The notes under the pieces: model-generated
Told to the model about the DNA's origin: nothing
Seen by the model: the letters and a program-made list of their open reading frames with translations, nothing else
The model's database searches: none
Shown: piece by piece, positions 23,700 to 35,000 of the stretch
How the letters are laid out: each line of letters opens with the position of its first letter
Numbering within the stretch: the stretch's first letter is position 1
From: Leptodontidium sp. MPI-SDFR-AT-0119
Lineage: Eukaryota; Ascomycota; Leotiomycetes; Helotiales; Leptodontidiaceae
Assembly: GCA_020726505.1 (NCBI GenBank)
Contig: JAHLEZ010000002.1
Span: 1,364,001 to 1,428,000, forward strand
DNA: 64,000 nt
Direction: 5' to 3'
Made by a program: the position numbers and the translations under genes

Positions 23700-24430
23700 C
23701 TAAGCTCCATTACCAGCCTTCCCCCTCCCAGGCGCCTCCTCAAACCTCCCCTTCCACTTCTCCTCCTGCCTAAACAACGTCACGGCTTCCATAGCACTCG
23801 GCGTTCCATAATCCGGGTCTGCACCTCCATCCAGAAGAGCCTGCTAAAAATCAGCTTTATTTCTCAAACGCAGTTAGTTCTGCTTTCAAAAAAATAATAA
23901 ATTCTCCGGGCATATCGATTCAAGATACGATATGAGAGAAGTAGGAGCTAGGATAGGGAAGCATACTTCTATAACCTCTGCCTCGCCTTTGAATACCGCA
24001 CCGGCTAGAGGCGTCTGTCCTCTATCGTTGACTCGATTTGGATCAGCGCCATGTTGGATGAGGAGTTTGACGAGTTGAGCATGGCCGTGGTAGGCTGCTA
24101 GCATGACCTGCATATTCATCAGCTATCTTGCCCAAACTTCTTCTCTTCTTCTTATTCTCTCTAGTAAACTGCATCACCAACTCCCCCCCAGTTACAAGGA
24201 AGTTGCATGTTAAAATTGGGAGGTTTATCATGGGCGGCGTAAAGGGCCAAGAAAGACAAAAATGCGAAGGAAATACATACCAGACTATCACCCTTCTCAT
24301 TCATCATATTGGCTGGTAAACCAGCCGGTAAAGCCTGCTGAAAAACATCTATTTGCCCGGTTCGAGCAGCATCATACATGCGTGTTGCGAAGGCAATAGC
24401 CTCTGGTGGGAGATCTCCTGGAGTTGCCAT
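23700..24430 (-). CDS. Small ankyrin-repeat protein
   Basis: Three exons (24430-24281, 24107-23967, 23840-23700) encode 143 residues. The start is ATG at 24430 (MATPGDLPPEAIAF). Exon joins give a smooth ankyrin fold: AARTGQIDVFQQALPAGLPANMMNEKGDSLVMLAAYHGHAQLV..., HGADPNRVNDRGQTPLAGAVFKGEAEVIE and LLDGGADPDYGTPSAMEAV. There are about three repeats and a charged tail. The acceptor of exon 3 is ambiguous by one codon (AG or CAG). Ankyrin repeats bind proteins, so this is probably a soluble adaptor or chaperone-like protein. No catalytic domain is present. It is divergently placed 338 bp from the enoyl-CoA hydratase gene, so the two may share a promoter. Confidence 0.88.
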
Positions 24431-24768
24431 CTTCACTCCTCTTATTTTCGAATCTCAATAAAATAATATCTCGAATCGAAGTAACAAAAACAACCCTTCG
24501 GAAATCAAATTCGGTCTGTGAGGTGTTCTTATAGTAAACAAATCCCGATGTTGAAAAAAAAAGGGATTTATAATCCCGTCTCTTCCATCTGTCTGTCGTC
24601 ACATCTGATGTGATGTACAGGGATTCCGTTCAGCAACCCGCTTGATGACATCGCATGGCAGCTCGGCCAGCTTCGGCATCCACTTCAACCCCAGATTTCG
24701 GCTCTCTTCATCCATTCCTCGTCCAAACAATACCTTACGTTGTACAGAACACAATCAACACATCCACA
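24431..24768. promoter_or_regulatory. Short bidirectional intergenic promoter region
   Basis: Only 338 bp separate the divergent start codons of the ankyrin gene and the mitochondrial hydratase gene. It must hold both leaders and core promoters. No clear TATA box is seen. Confidence 0.5.
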
Positions 24769-26056
24769 ATGCGCATTCTATTTCGACCCTCAACATCCCT
24801 GCCCAGCAGACTCATACGATGCTATTCCACGCAACCAACACCCTTAGTCAAGGTTCTGGACGTGCCAGCTCCAGGAAGTGGGAGGATCAGGATCCTATCT
24901 CTCGTGAGTTTGCTTGAGCTCGGCTTAAAAATCTCCAATCTTCGACTCCCCTCCTTTCTTCCCTGGGGGATTGGATTGCCAACGACATCATTCTCTCTAT
25001 AACATCTGCTCTTCATTATCTAGATCCCAAAAAACCATTCTAGAGTCTAAATATATTCAATTGCTGATAATGCGTCCAGGCCCGCCCAGCAGCGCGCAAT
25101 GCCATCTCGCGCCAGCTCCTCCAAGAACTCCGCACGAACATCGACTTCATAGCTTCCGAGTACGACACCAACGGCCACGAACTGCCCGTGAAGAAGATCT
25201 TTGGAGGTGCAGCTGGAACAGATCATAAAGGACCTACGAGAGCTGTTGTGCTGGCTAGTGAAGTGGACAGCTGTTTCTGCGCTGGAGCGGATTTGAAGGA
25301 GAGGGCGGGGTTTACTGCTGATGAGTAGGTTTTCCACATCTTCCCAAACACCTCTACAACCTAGAAGAGTCTTGAGTCTACAACCCTCAATCAAGTACTG
25401 GCAAAACAATTGGACTACCAGGATGATCAATTGGGCGTTGGATCAGGCTAACGGTAAAACCCAACAGAACAGCAGCCTTCCTCTCCAACCTCCGCTCAAC
25501 ATTCACAGCCCTCTCCATCCTCCCCATCCCCACCATCAGCGCCGTGAGCTCCCTCGCTCTAGGCGGCGGCCTCGAACTCGCCCTCTGCACCACTCTCCGC
25601 GTCTTCTCCTCCACAGCCCAAGTCGGGCTCCCCGAGACCCGTCTCGGCATAATCCCCGGCGCGGGAGGAACCTACCGCCTCCCCGCCGTGATCGGGCTCA
25701 ACCGCGCAAGGGACATGATACTCACAGGCAGGAGGGTTAGTGCCGCCGAAGCGTACTTCCTCGGTATCGCGGACCGGTTGGTGGAAGTTGTTCCCGAGGA
25801 AGGGAAGGAGGGGGAGGAGTTCAAGAAGGAGTTGATGGCTAGGTCTAAGGATGAGGTGTTGAGTGCTGCGGTCAAACTCGCGGGCGAGATCTGTCAAGGT
25901 GGACCGATTGCGATTAGGAGTGCGTTGCAGGCTGTTACGTATGCGAGGGAGGAGGTAGAGAATGAGATGTATGAGAGGGTTGTTGGGACGGAGGATAGGA
26001 ATGAGGCTTTGGCTGCTTTTAGGGAGAAGAGGATGCCTGAGTTCAAAGGTAGGTGA
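24769..26056 (+). CDS. Mitochondrial enoyl-CoA hydratase/isomerase family protein (methylglutaconyl-CoA hydratase-like)
   Basis: Three exons (24769-24903, 25080-25324, 25468-26056) give 322 residues. The N-terminus (MRILFRPSTSLPSRLIRCYST) is Arg/Ser-rich without acids, as expected for a mitochondrial targeting peptide. Crotonase hallmarks follow: ARPAARNAIS, SEVDSCFCAGADLKE (CoA-binding/oxyanion-hole region), ALGGGLELALCTTLRVFS, and GLPETRLGIIPGAGGTYRLPAVIG, which carries the catalytic-region Glu and the second oxyanion glycine. The pattern fits the AUH-type branch of leucine breakdown, in which 3-methylglutaconyl-CoA is hydrated to HMG-CoA. A short-chain enoyl-CoA hydratase in beta-oxidation is the alternative. 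The first intron (176 nt) places ARPAARN directly after RILSL, matching the family's LSLNRPxARNA motif. Confidence 0.9.
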
Positions 26057-26651
26057 TGTCGTAAGGTGCTGGACGGGACTTCGTATGATATGATGGATGG
26101 ATGGATATGGATAACTTACAGATTGAGCTTGAAGCTCAAGGCTCTCTGAATTTCCCACAGCATGAGACCAACATCCCTCTAGACCAACTAGACAACAGAA
26201 CCACTTTCAAATACACAAGCTGCATCTTGACTGTTCTCGCAAGGATCGATGGAGGCTCAAACCATATATCCGAATCTCTTTACACATTACTCCTCAATCT
26301 CTTGTTCGCTTAGTCCGATCCCCAACGTCATGTGTAAACAAAAGCCTTTCAGATCATCCAATTACACTAGTCAAGGACAATTGGAGTCCACACTCCTATA
26401 TACGTGCCTCAATTGCGGCATATATTCTTCAACCCACTGTTTGCCACCACATGATCATTGCTCAAATAAGCAGCATGTTGAAGTCAAACTTCGAATACAT
26501 GTCCAGAAAGATAAAACCAAACGCCCTTTCCAAAACTCAGCCAAGAAACTCTAAATCAGACACACCCGAGACATAAACACACAAGCAACGCTTCTCCTCT
26601 TCTCCTTCGTTGCCGGACATTCTCTCCCTCCTGTAGCCATAGTCTTCAAAG
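26057..26651. other. Convergent intergenic region
   Basis: About 595 bp lie between the 3' ends of the hydratase gene and the glucosyltransferase gene. It probably contains both polyadenylation regions. No gene or repeat is supported. Confidence 0.5.
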
Positions 26652-29600
26652 CTATTTCTTCTTCGAATCGCCCTTCAACCTTTCAAATCCTCCAAGAACG
26701 ATACTCTCACTACCGTCATCCCCTCCTTCTCCTCGATCCTGAGTAGCATATCCACGCTGCCTCGCCATGTAAGAACCATAGACTTGCCGCGCGAGCAAGA
26801 TCTTCCGCTGCGCAGGTGACAAGGATGAGGAAACAATCGATTTATACATTCCCAAGAACGGGTATGCAAAGAGTCCAAACATGCCTAAAAACAATCAGCG
26901 TTCAGTTTGGTGCAGCGCAAGGAAGCATATGTTTAATTTTATAAGCGAGGAAGGACGTTGCAAAAATAAACATAAACAACATACCTGCCCCAGGACCAGC
27001 AATGAGTCCCATAGCTCCCTTTCCCAAGCCCTTCCCGAATCCAACCCAGCCCCCTTCTTTCGCCCCTTTGTAAGGCTTGGTAACGGTCCCAGAGAGACCA
27101 TCCATGAATCCATATCCAAACGTCTAAGAAACCAACACCAGTCAGTCCAAATCGAGAGCTTGGGGCGGGCAAATAACAACTTCAACAACAACCAAAAAAA
27201 AATGGGGGGGGAGCCGTCTCCAACTCACCTTCCCAGCAACCACACCACCAGATTTCCAATCCTTCACCTGTCCATGATCCCGCACTTCCTCGCCATACAA
27301 GCGCGGCATATGATGAAGACCTTCCGTCATCGCCAGGGGGAAATCGACGAGAGTAGCCTTCGGAAGAACTCCCACCATCTTACCGAAACCCTTACCAAAA
27401 GTAATCGCGGCTTCTTTACCACCGCCTCCATCATCCTTGCTCTGGAAGGCTTTCGCGGGCCCGGTGAAGACTTCGCTAAAGCCGACTGTGAAGTCGAACA
27501 TCACGCCTAGCAGGACGGAGGAGCCTGCTGTCAGGGGATCCCAGCGTAGATTTTCGATCGCTATGGGCTTGGCTTGATATCTAGTATGACATTTTGTGTG
27601 AGGGATGATTGTAGAAAAAGTTTACAGATGATGAAGGATGATGGGGGGGGGGGGGGACTTACAGCTTGAAATGCTTCGGGTCGATTTTCTTGTGCTCGTT
27701 TAGGATGAACGCTGCTTTGTCGGATAGTTTGATAGGAGTTTTGGACTTTGATTTGGCGTATAGCCAGACGGCAGGCTCTTCGGGAAGGAGATCGCATCTC
27801 AGGGCATCGACTGGTAGGTTCTGGTGGAATGATTGTGAGGCTGTTTGGACGCCGTCTTCTGCTTTCATTTTAGACGAGATCTCCTGGGCGGCGTTGACTG
27901 CTTCGGGCGTGAGGCAGTACTGGATAGCTTCCGTGAGGTTGGTCTCGTTGAGTGACTTGTGATGGATAGGTTGCGGTCCTGCGCCAGCAGCGGCTATCAT
28001 CTGTCCCCAGAATGCCTGACTGTAAGTGGATACTCATGCGTTAGCTCATCACTCATAATATCCTGCACGCTTTGCAAAATTCTGGCCCCTAAGAGTTCAT
28101 GATCTGGCCCTTTAGGGTGGGTGGGGGGGGGGGGGGGGGGGGAGGGGGTACTCACTCGCCAAAGAAGGGGACAATGGTTGTTGGTCGTCCGTTGAGAAGT
28201 CCACAAGCTGTAGTTCCCGCACCGCCGTGATGAACAACACATGAGACGTGTTTGAAAAGCCATTCTTCAGGGATGTCAGTGACACTCTATCAAATTTACA
28301 AAAAAGGGATTTGGCATACCGTGTGGACAGTCGCCTAGAAACAAGACATTTGGATCGTGGTGGCCCGTTCCAAGTTTACTCCATCCGCGGGAGATGATTG
28401 CTCTAACGCCACATGCTTTAACTGCAGCGAGCAGTATAGAAGTCATCTGTTCCGCATCTTCCATCACAATACTACCGAATCCAATGTATACTGGTGGCGG
28501 GCCAGCCTTCAAGAAGTTATCTAGCTCCTCGTCGGGGGTATACGACGGCTCCTCTCTGAAGAAGAAACCACACACATCTTTTAGAAGTTATGTTAGTATT
28601 CAGTTCGAATAAACATTAGAGGGGTCGCAATTGTCTAACTTACCAATGTAGTTTGGCCAATCTTGGGGTTTGGCCACAAAGGCTGGAGACCAACAGTAAG
28701 TGAAAGGTACTTGCAGGGTCTCGGCAAGTCCAGGTCCCATCGACATAGGTACTGGGTCGAGGCTCAGTGATTTCCTGCGAAACAGATTTATGACATCAGA
28801 AAGGCTATGTACAAGTTAGTCAATATGAAGTACAGCCTCAGAGAGTCCTTGTACCCCTGCCATGTCATCAGCTCAACGAGGCCGTACGACAGATAGTTCG
28901 CCGTATGCAGATCTGCGTCTGACCGTTCAATATTCGCCAACGGATGAGGAAATGCTTTAGTAGGGCTCCAAGGCATCGTGAACATCAGATGAAGAGGTAC
29001 GCCTAAAGCTTGTGCACAGTGTACATGAGCAAAACTAGGCGGATTGGCGATGATGACTTCGGCGACAAATGGTACGTTTGTTTCGGGATCAGGCTCGATA
29101 CAAGACTTCCAGCAGCCCTCGAGCATTCTGTAGATCATCTTACGTTTCTGTGAGATTTCTCCACTCATCATAGTCTCAAACTTCGGAATGATGCCCGGGT
29201 TTTTGACCATATACTGGAAGCAATACGAATTAGTTGGCGAGGAAAAAAAAAAGAATCGGGTAGTGGTGATTCACTTACAGCCATCAGGGAAGAGGGATCT
29301 CCACCTATAGGATAAAACTCCAAGCCAGCCGACGTGACAAAATCTCGAAAAACATCGTGAGTTGCGATTCTCACTCGATGCCCAGCTGCTCTCAACTTGC
29401 TTCCCAAAGCTAAGAATGGTTGCACATCGCCTGGAATACTTTAGCTATGCAGTAAACATGCAAGGACGTCACCTCTACCTCGGCTGCCGACTATTTGGAT
29501 CACGACATTAAGATGGGGAGATTTAGAATTGCTGCTGTTGGGTAGTGTGTACGGCTTTGGCTGAGATGGAATCGGTACTAAAGTTGATAGCTTGTCGGAT

Positions 29601-29906
29601 GTGAGAATGTTGATGGCGACTCTTCCGTCATCTATGTAGAGGTTGAAATTAGTGTCCATCGGTGTTAGAAACAGTTCCGTCGGCTTGATAGTAGGATTGC
29701 TATGTGAGCGTACCTTGAGCCACGACTTTTGTTGATGCATTTGGAGCAGATCCGACCATCTCGTAGACGGGTGGCTTCTTCCACTCAATCTCTGAGGGAG
29801 ACTCCGATTCATCATTACCAGCCCTCTGATTGTAGCTATAATCGTGAACTGCTTCTCCTCTCACAGAATCGTCTTGGTCTCCTTGCTTGGTTTTCCCGTC
29901 ACTCAT
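26652..29906 (-). CDS. Sterol 3-beta-glucosyltransferase-like (GT28/UDPGT) protein with VPS13/ATG2-like C-terminal tail
   Basis: Eleven exons are read on the reverse strand (29906-29714, 29631-29473, 29430-29279, 29213-28855, 28804-28644, 28577-28320, 28264-28156, 28019-27663, 27580-27229, 27123-26985, 26884-26652). All phases fit, giving 823 residues. The GT28 N-terminal fold starts at [36 protein letters not shown]. The C-terminal donor-binding part contains VYIGFGSIV and [24 protein letters not shown], the UDP-sugar signature. This matches sterol glucosyltransferases of the Ugt51/Atg26 type, which transfer glucose from UDP-glucose to membrane sterols, but the long GRAM/PH N-terminus of Atg26 is missing. 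After the enzyme, roughly residues 590-800 are Gly/Lys-rich ([41 protein letters not shown]) and resemble the C-terminal membrane-binding segment of VPS13/ATG2 proteins (inference). Poly-C tracts lie in two introns. Confidence 0.9.
27643..27656 (+). repeat. Poly-G tract within intron (poly-C on the coding strand)
   Basis: Fourteen G residues lie directly inside the 5' splice site of the intron between exons 8 and 9 of the glucosyltransferase-like gene, just after its GTAAGT donor. Confidence 0.85.
28123..28142 (+). repeat. Long poly-G tract within intron (poly-C on the coding strand)
   Basis: About 20 consecutive G residues lie in the 136-nt intron between exons 7 and 8 of the glucosyltransferase-like gene, close to its GTGAGT donor. 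The length is prone to slippage and sequencing error. Confidence 0.85.
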
Positions 29907-31487
29907 CTCGGTAGAGCTGGACTCCCCAGTGGCACTTGTGGTGCGATGTGGAGGGAGAGTTTCCGATAACTGTTGAAGTCGTTAAGCTTGTGAAAATTGG
30001 CATCAGTAACTCAGGTCAGGCGACTGGGCATTTGACTTACCGGCTTCAACTTGCGATGAGGAAGGACAACAAGAAGCAGTCTGGCTGTTTTTTTACGCGC
30101 TGCTGAGCTGAGCTGAGTTGAAATGTATCTTGGCAGTATCACAGAGATCTGGCGACGAAGGGATCTCAATTGCCAGTGCCAGTGGAAGGGTCTGGTTACT
30201 TATGAGATGCATGGGCGGCATGATGCATGGAATAGCTTTTACTGTGACTAGTTACAACCCCGAAAAGGGAGAAAGCTTCGCCGGAGAAGGACGCCAAATC
30301 TAAGCTTTCAGCTTCTGAGCTTCAAGTGAACCGTCCACACACCGTATACCGTAACATATTTTGTATGGCAGATTTCATTGTGCTGCCTATTTATTACACA
30401 TGGTTCGAGGGGCGCAGCTTCAGAAGTGAAGGTCTCGGCTGGATTGACGTGAGGCCTTGTCTTCATTTTGAAACCGTCCCTTTCTTCCTTGACGGCAACA
30501 AACACGGCTGGAGCTGAGAAGCCAGGCTGTGTCGCTGGAGGCGAGTCGCTAAGCTCTAGATGTTGTCGTGGGTGCAGCGCTAACCTGTCTGGCTGGAGCT
30601 TTGTCCAATGGCGACACACGCTGTAGAGGGGCAAACTGTAGGCTGCGTTACAGGCTGTGTTCTCTAATCGTACCTACTTGAGGAATGGGTACTTCTGTAC
30701 GCGTACGAATTACGGCATATAATACAGGCACATTACGAAGTTCCTCAACGCTACTGTAACGCCTGCTAACCAGCCAATTCCGAATATTGCTGCTGGAAAA
30801 CGCCGTAGTGCTAAGTCGAGTCCTGTTGCCGAGTTGTTGAGGGCCGTGGGTTAGAAATATCGGCCTTCATTGCAGGAGGAAAATTTCAAACCGATGGCAT
30901 GAATGCAACTCAATCGAATCCAGGTTCATGCTCTGGAAACATGCTGAAGACTTAGACAGCATGTGTGTTTGTTTAGGCTAACTTTACTGCTCTTACCAAA
31001 ATTTCGTTCATCTCGAGACAAAAGAGAATTGGTGGACCCACACCGAGGAAGGGGGATAACTTTGATTGCTTGCTATTAGAAAGAGAAGCTTTATCTTGGT
31101 GATCAATTAAATCGTTCTTAACGGTGGACGCCCACATTCCCAATCCATAGTTGGCGAATAACACAGGAGACTGACTGGGACCTTTTAGCGTGGCATCAAT
31201 TGTAACACCTCATGTTTCGTATTCCGTATTTCGTTTCCGTATTTCGTATTTCGTTTCCGTATTTCGTATTCCGCAGTTAGCTGCTGCGGCTTCACTTTAC
31301 GCAATCCCATTGCAGAAGGCCAAATTGTAACCGTACACAACATCGCCGCACAACCGCCTCCTTGATCATCGGAGTTTTCTTCTTCTAAACTGCAGGTTCG
31401 TATTGCTACGTACGATACGTATCCAATACCACGAGTTGTTCCACGCTGGATTTAGTGACGGCGACCGAGTTAGGTTCAACGTTCGCC
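29907..31487. other. Divergent intergenic region
   Basis: About 1.6 kb between the divergent starts of the glucosyltransferase-like gene and the Zn2Cys6 regulator. It contains short frames of no known content and, at 31214-31273, a cluster of CCGTATTTCG units listed separately. A short imperfect inverted repeat (GCGTTACAG at 30645 and CTGTAACGC at 30754) is present, but no element is supported. Confidence 0.45.
31214..31273 (+). promoter_or_regulatory. CCGTATTTCG repeat cluster upstream of Zn2Cys6 regulator
   Basis: Overlapping copies of TCCGTATTTCG / TTTCGTATT fill 60 bases ending 215 bp before the regulator's ATG. A 20-base core, TTCCGTATTTCGTATTTCGT at 31235-31254, recurs exactly at 34976-34995 upstream of the neighbouring RTA1-like gene. 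It may be a binding-site array or a dispersed simple repeat. Confidence 0.45.
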
Positions 31488-32823
31488 ATGCCGGGACCTC
31501 GACGGCGGCATCACCAGAAATCTCGTGGTGGCTGCATGACATGTAAGCAAAAGAGAATCAAGGTCTGTTGCTGCACTCTTACTGTACTCCACTATTTCTC
31601 ATCCTCCTTGCTAAGTTTTTGATGATAAGTGCGACGAGATCCTGCCCTCTTGTCTGTACTGTACAACCCGCTCCCTAGAATGCACGTATCCCATACCAAA
31701 GTCACGGCCACCGACTTCGAATCATAGTTCCGCAGCACCCAACGGACAACTTGCCAACTCCCATGGAGTTTCTACTCACTCGGCGTCGCCGCAATCGCTC
31801 TCAACTCCCGTGGTCTCGGCAAGTCCACTCGCCTTTTCACCAAACCTCCCGTCCAATGGCCTACAATGGAGTTCGAGCGACCTCGAGCTGTTGCATTTCT
31901 ACACAACAGAAACCAGTCTAACCTTCAGTAATGTGTTTGAACGGCGGTACGTGTGGCAACACGTTATCCCTCACATCGCTTTCTCGAACGATTTTCTTCT
32001 TCATGGGCTCCTTGCTCTTACCGCCTTACACCTCTCGCGGGTATCACCTGAACGGAAAGACAGACTGTGGGCTACTGCATCAGCCCATCATGCAGTTTCT
32101 CTGCCGATGTTCAGGTCGGCAATCAACGATATCAGCTCTGTGAACCGTCAGGCTTGCTCTGTCTTCGGAATACTCGTTGCCGTCTACGAGTGGGTATCAG
32201 CCGAAAACACAAGCAACCTCTTCTTCGCGAACGCTGACCACTGTGCCGAGAGCAGCACACTCGAGTGGGTTCAGTTATTGCGCGGCTCTGCAAGAATCGT
32301 CGCCCATCATTACGAGGAGATGATACAAGGGCCGCTGGAACCAATTCTTCGATGGGATAATACTGCCGAGCACGAGGCAGAAGCAAATCCTGCAGAGTCA
32401 GCCAAATTCTCGGCCTTGGAACACCTTTGGGACCCGATAAAAGTTCCCGTCACTGACTCCGAGGTTGACTCTTTGAACGGGGCTCTCAGATGGTTGAAGG
32501 TCATATACACCGTAGTGGTAACACCAAGTAGTGACAATGATCCTCCCTCATTTGCGCTGTCATGGCCAGCTCGGGTCCCTGAGCATTATCTTGTGATGGT
32601 CAACGAGCGACAGCCAGCAGCGCTGATACTGCTTGCACACTTTTGCTTGCTCTTGAACAAGGCAGAAGACCTGTGGTGGCTTCGTGGCATCAGCAGGAGC
32701 TTGTTGCAAGAGATACATCGGACGATCGGTGCGGAATGGGAGACGTGGATCGCTTGGCCCCTCCAGGACCTTGTCCTTTGTGAATTCAAATATCAAAATC
32801 AATCCGGAGCTATCCAGAGATAA
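31488..32823 (+). CDS. Zn2Cys6 transcription factor, sterol-regulator/Upc2-like type
   Basis: Two exons (31488-31562 and 31630-32823, 67-nt intron) encode 422 residues. The intron splits the zinc cluster: GGCMTCKQKRIK joined to CDEILPSCLYCTTRSLECTYP gives a perfect C-x2-C-x6-C-x6-C-x2-C-x6-C at residues about 16-43, preceded by a basic segment. After a Ser/Pro/Asn linker, residues 120-200 (LELLHFYTTET ... ERRYVWQHVIPHIAFSNDFLLHGLLALTALHLSR) match the helical regulatory region common in Zn2Cys6 proteins of the Upc2/sterol-regulatory type. The family acts in the nucleus. The targets are unknown. It converges on an RTA1-like gene that has the same upstream motif. Confidence 0.9.
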
Positions 32824-33695
32824 GAATACACAGTGTACAACCAAATCGTTCCAAATACCCTTGGATTTTGTGATAGAACAGCGCGTGAGGTCTGGAGTGT
32901 TACATTAGGCGAAGCCTGTAGCGGCTCAAGGTTTGATTCGGAAAACTGATATTTGCAAGAGTTGATACAAGTATAGAGCTCCTCCATCGCCGTAGCTAAT
33001 GAAGTATCATGGCCTCCTCTGATTATGGACAGAGGGCGTATGAACAGGGCAGTTTCTCGGATGTGCGCAGGTAGTACGGTGTCCTTGCTTTCCTTCGGTT
33101 TCATGACCTAGAGGCACATGGGAATCTGTTTCTCAGAAATCGCTTGTTCTTTTCCTAGAAATCTCATCTAGGTCAGAGATTCTTGCTCCCTACTCTCTGC
33201 GCTGTACAAATATCGTTCAAGAGAAAGATAACCAGGAAAATGGCATCGGCGTTTGTGTATTTGTCAATCCGGGACCTGGCGGTACTATGTGATATCTTTA
33301 AAAGTGTGTATTAAAGAGTAAAGGGGTAACTAGGCACACAACAGGAGATCAAAATGCGGAAGCAATAAGTCGATAGTTCGATAGTGATTGTCTGCGAATC
33401 GATCCAAAAACCTGTTGTCGAATAGAACAAAGACATGATATCCTCGGGTGCCTTGCTATTATTCTCCACGAAGAACAGTGAACATAATCATAAATATTCC
33501 TTTTCAATTGCCTGTTTTCTGGTACTTGTTGTATATTCATTCCGGGTGTCACACCGGAGGTCTTCTATTCATCTATGATTGTATATTGTATACCAACGCC
33601 ATGGCGCCAACCAGCTCGTCCTTGCATTCCTCAAAGCATCCATTTTTCAAGTAAACACAAATAGATCGCACTTCATACATCCAAACCCATGCCAC
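32824..33695. other. Convergent intergenic region
   Basis: About 870 bp between the 3' ends of the regulator and the second RTA1-like gene. No open frame with recognisable content and no repeat were seen. It probably holds both 3' untranslated regions. Confidence 0.5.
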
Positions 33696-34759
33696 CTACT
33701 TCACACTGCACATCTTCAGCCCCTTAGCCATCTTGCCGCCTTTCAGGAGCGCTTTGACCTCACTCGGATGAATGAAATTAAAGATGACCATCACAGCCAA
33801 CATCAACACCGCATCAAAGATATACAAATAGTACTCATGCCTGAGTAAGTATCCATCGTTGCCTTGGATATACTCGACAACCCGAAATACAGACCGCACC
33901 ATGATGAGCAAGCTAGCAACGTAAAGGGTGTTTATATGCTTATGCCACGCGTCGTGATAGTGGTGGGCTTTCTCGGTCGGGACCTTGTGCATGCGGACAT
34001 TGAAAGAGAGCGCGATGAAGACGAAGAATCCAAAGAAGATGATCTGCACGAAGAGTCCGACGATGACAATCTTCTCTCCCAGATGTACAGAGCTGAGGCT
34101 TCCGGAGGACATGATTCCACCACCTGGGGGAGCAAATGCGTTAGCCTGGCTTCAAGTTTTATCCAACATCTCGCTTGCAAGTTGAGACCCTTTTGAAAAA
34201 GATTCCGGACCGGATGTGGAAAGAGAATGGTGAATGCGAAGTGAGGCGATTCCTTACCAGCTATCTGCAAAGTGAAGGAAAGTACATCTCCAGCAACAAA
34301 GAGTTTCGTGAGCCAGCGTCTTCTAATCATCGAGTGCGACTCGCCATCCACGAGCTCGATCACACGCGCAAGCTCCATATATATGCTCGCCGCGAAGAGA
34401 GCCGGCGCAATGAGGAGCAGTAGCGTCTGCATGATGTACGGACCCAGCGACCAATTTGGCGACTCCTGGCTGGAAAGTGCTCGTCCAATGTATCCGATCC
34501 ATTCGACTAAACGAAGAGAACAACAATTTAGCAAAAGCAAACAACACCCTTTTGGCAAGGGAATAATGAATTGCTTACAGAAACCACCAATACACAGCGG
34601 GACAAAATAGCACGTTCGCGTCCGGACCAGCTGGTATAAATGGAAGAATGTCGTCAAGATGAAGCACACGATAAATATAATGGCTGCTACTAGCGACGGG
34701 TCATATCGATATGCCTTCCAGTCGTAACCGCTCCCTGTGCTGCTTTCATCGTTCGCCAT
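33696..34759 (-). CDS. RTA1-like seven-transmembrane protein (second copy)
   Basis: Three exons (34759-34579, 34506-34258, 34123-33696; introns of 72 and 134 nt, the latter with a GGCTAAC branch site) give 285 residues. Hydrophobic segments follow the RTA1 order: YRYDPSLVAAIIFIVCFILTTFFHLYQ, GFFEWIGYIGRALSS, YIMQTLLLLIAPALFAASIYMELARVI, the LQIAGGGIMSSG loop, a further pair of helices, LLIMVRSVFRVVEYIQG and HEYYLYIFDAVLMLAVMVIFNFIHPSE. Members are fungal membrane proteins implicated in resistance to toxic compounds or in lipid movement. It differs clearly from the copy at 2711-3910, so it is not a recent duplicate. A short Lys-rich tail ends the protein. Confidence 0.92.
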
Positions 34760-34973
34760 GGCTGGCTGTTGTTGTACGTAGGGTCTGAGTCTGCAAGTTA
34801 AAAGAATTCCAAATTACTGGGGTATAGTGAAGACGGTAGGAGATATCAAAGACAATCGCAAAATTCATTTTTCCAGAGCAAACGAGGATGAAGTACTAAT
34901 TCTCCATCAAGCAAACCTCAGTATAAATGCTAGTCCTAGCTGGATTTGAGGAGTTGAGCTAGTGTGGATTTCG

Positions 34974-35000
34974 GGTTCCGTATTTCGTATTTCGTATGAT
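34974..35000 (+). promoter_or_regulatory. CCGTATTTCG motif upstream of second RTA1-like gene
   Basis: TTCCGTATTTCGTATTTCGT at 34976-34995 is an exact 20-base match to the motif at 31235-31254. It lies about 217 bp upstream of the RTA1-like ATG (34759), on the strand opposite to that gene's coding strand. Confidence 0.45.

Noticed and set aside
30645..30762. Inverted repeat GCGTTACAG / CTGTAACGC
   Set aside because: Only nine bases per arm with no clear target duplication, so it is too weak to call a mobile element.
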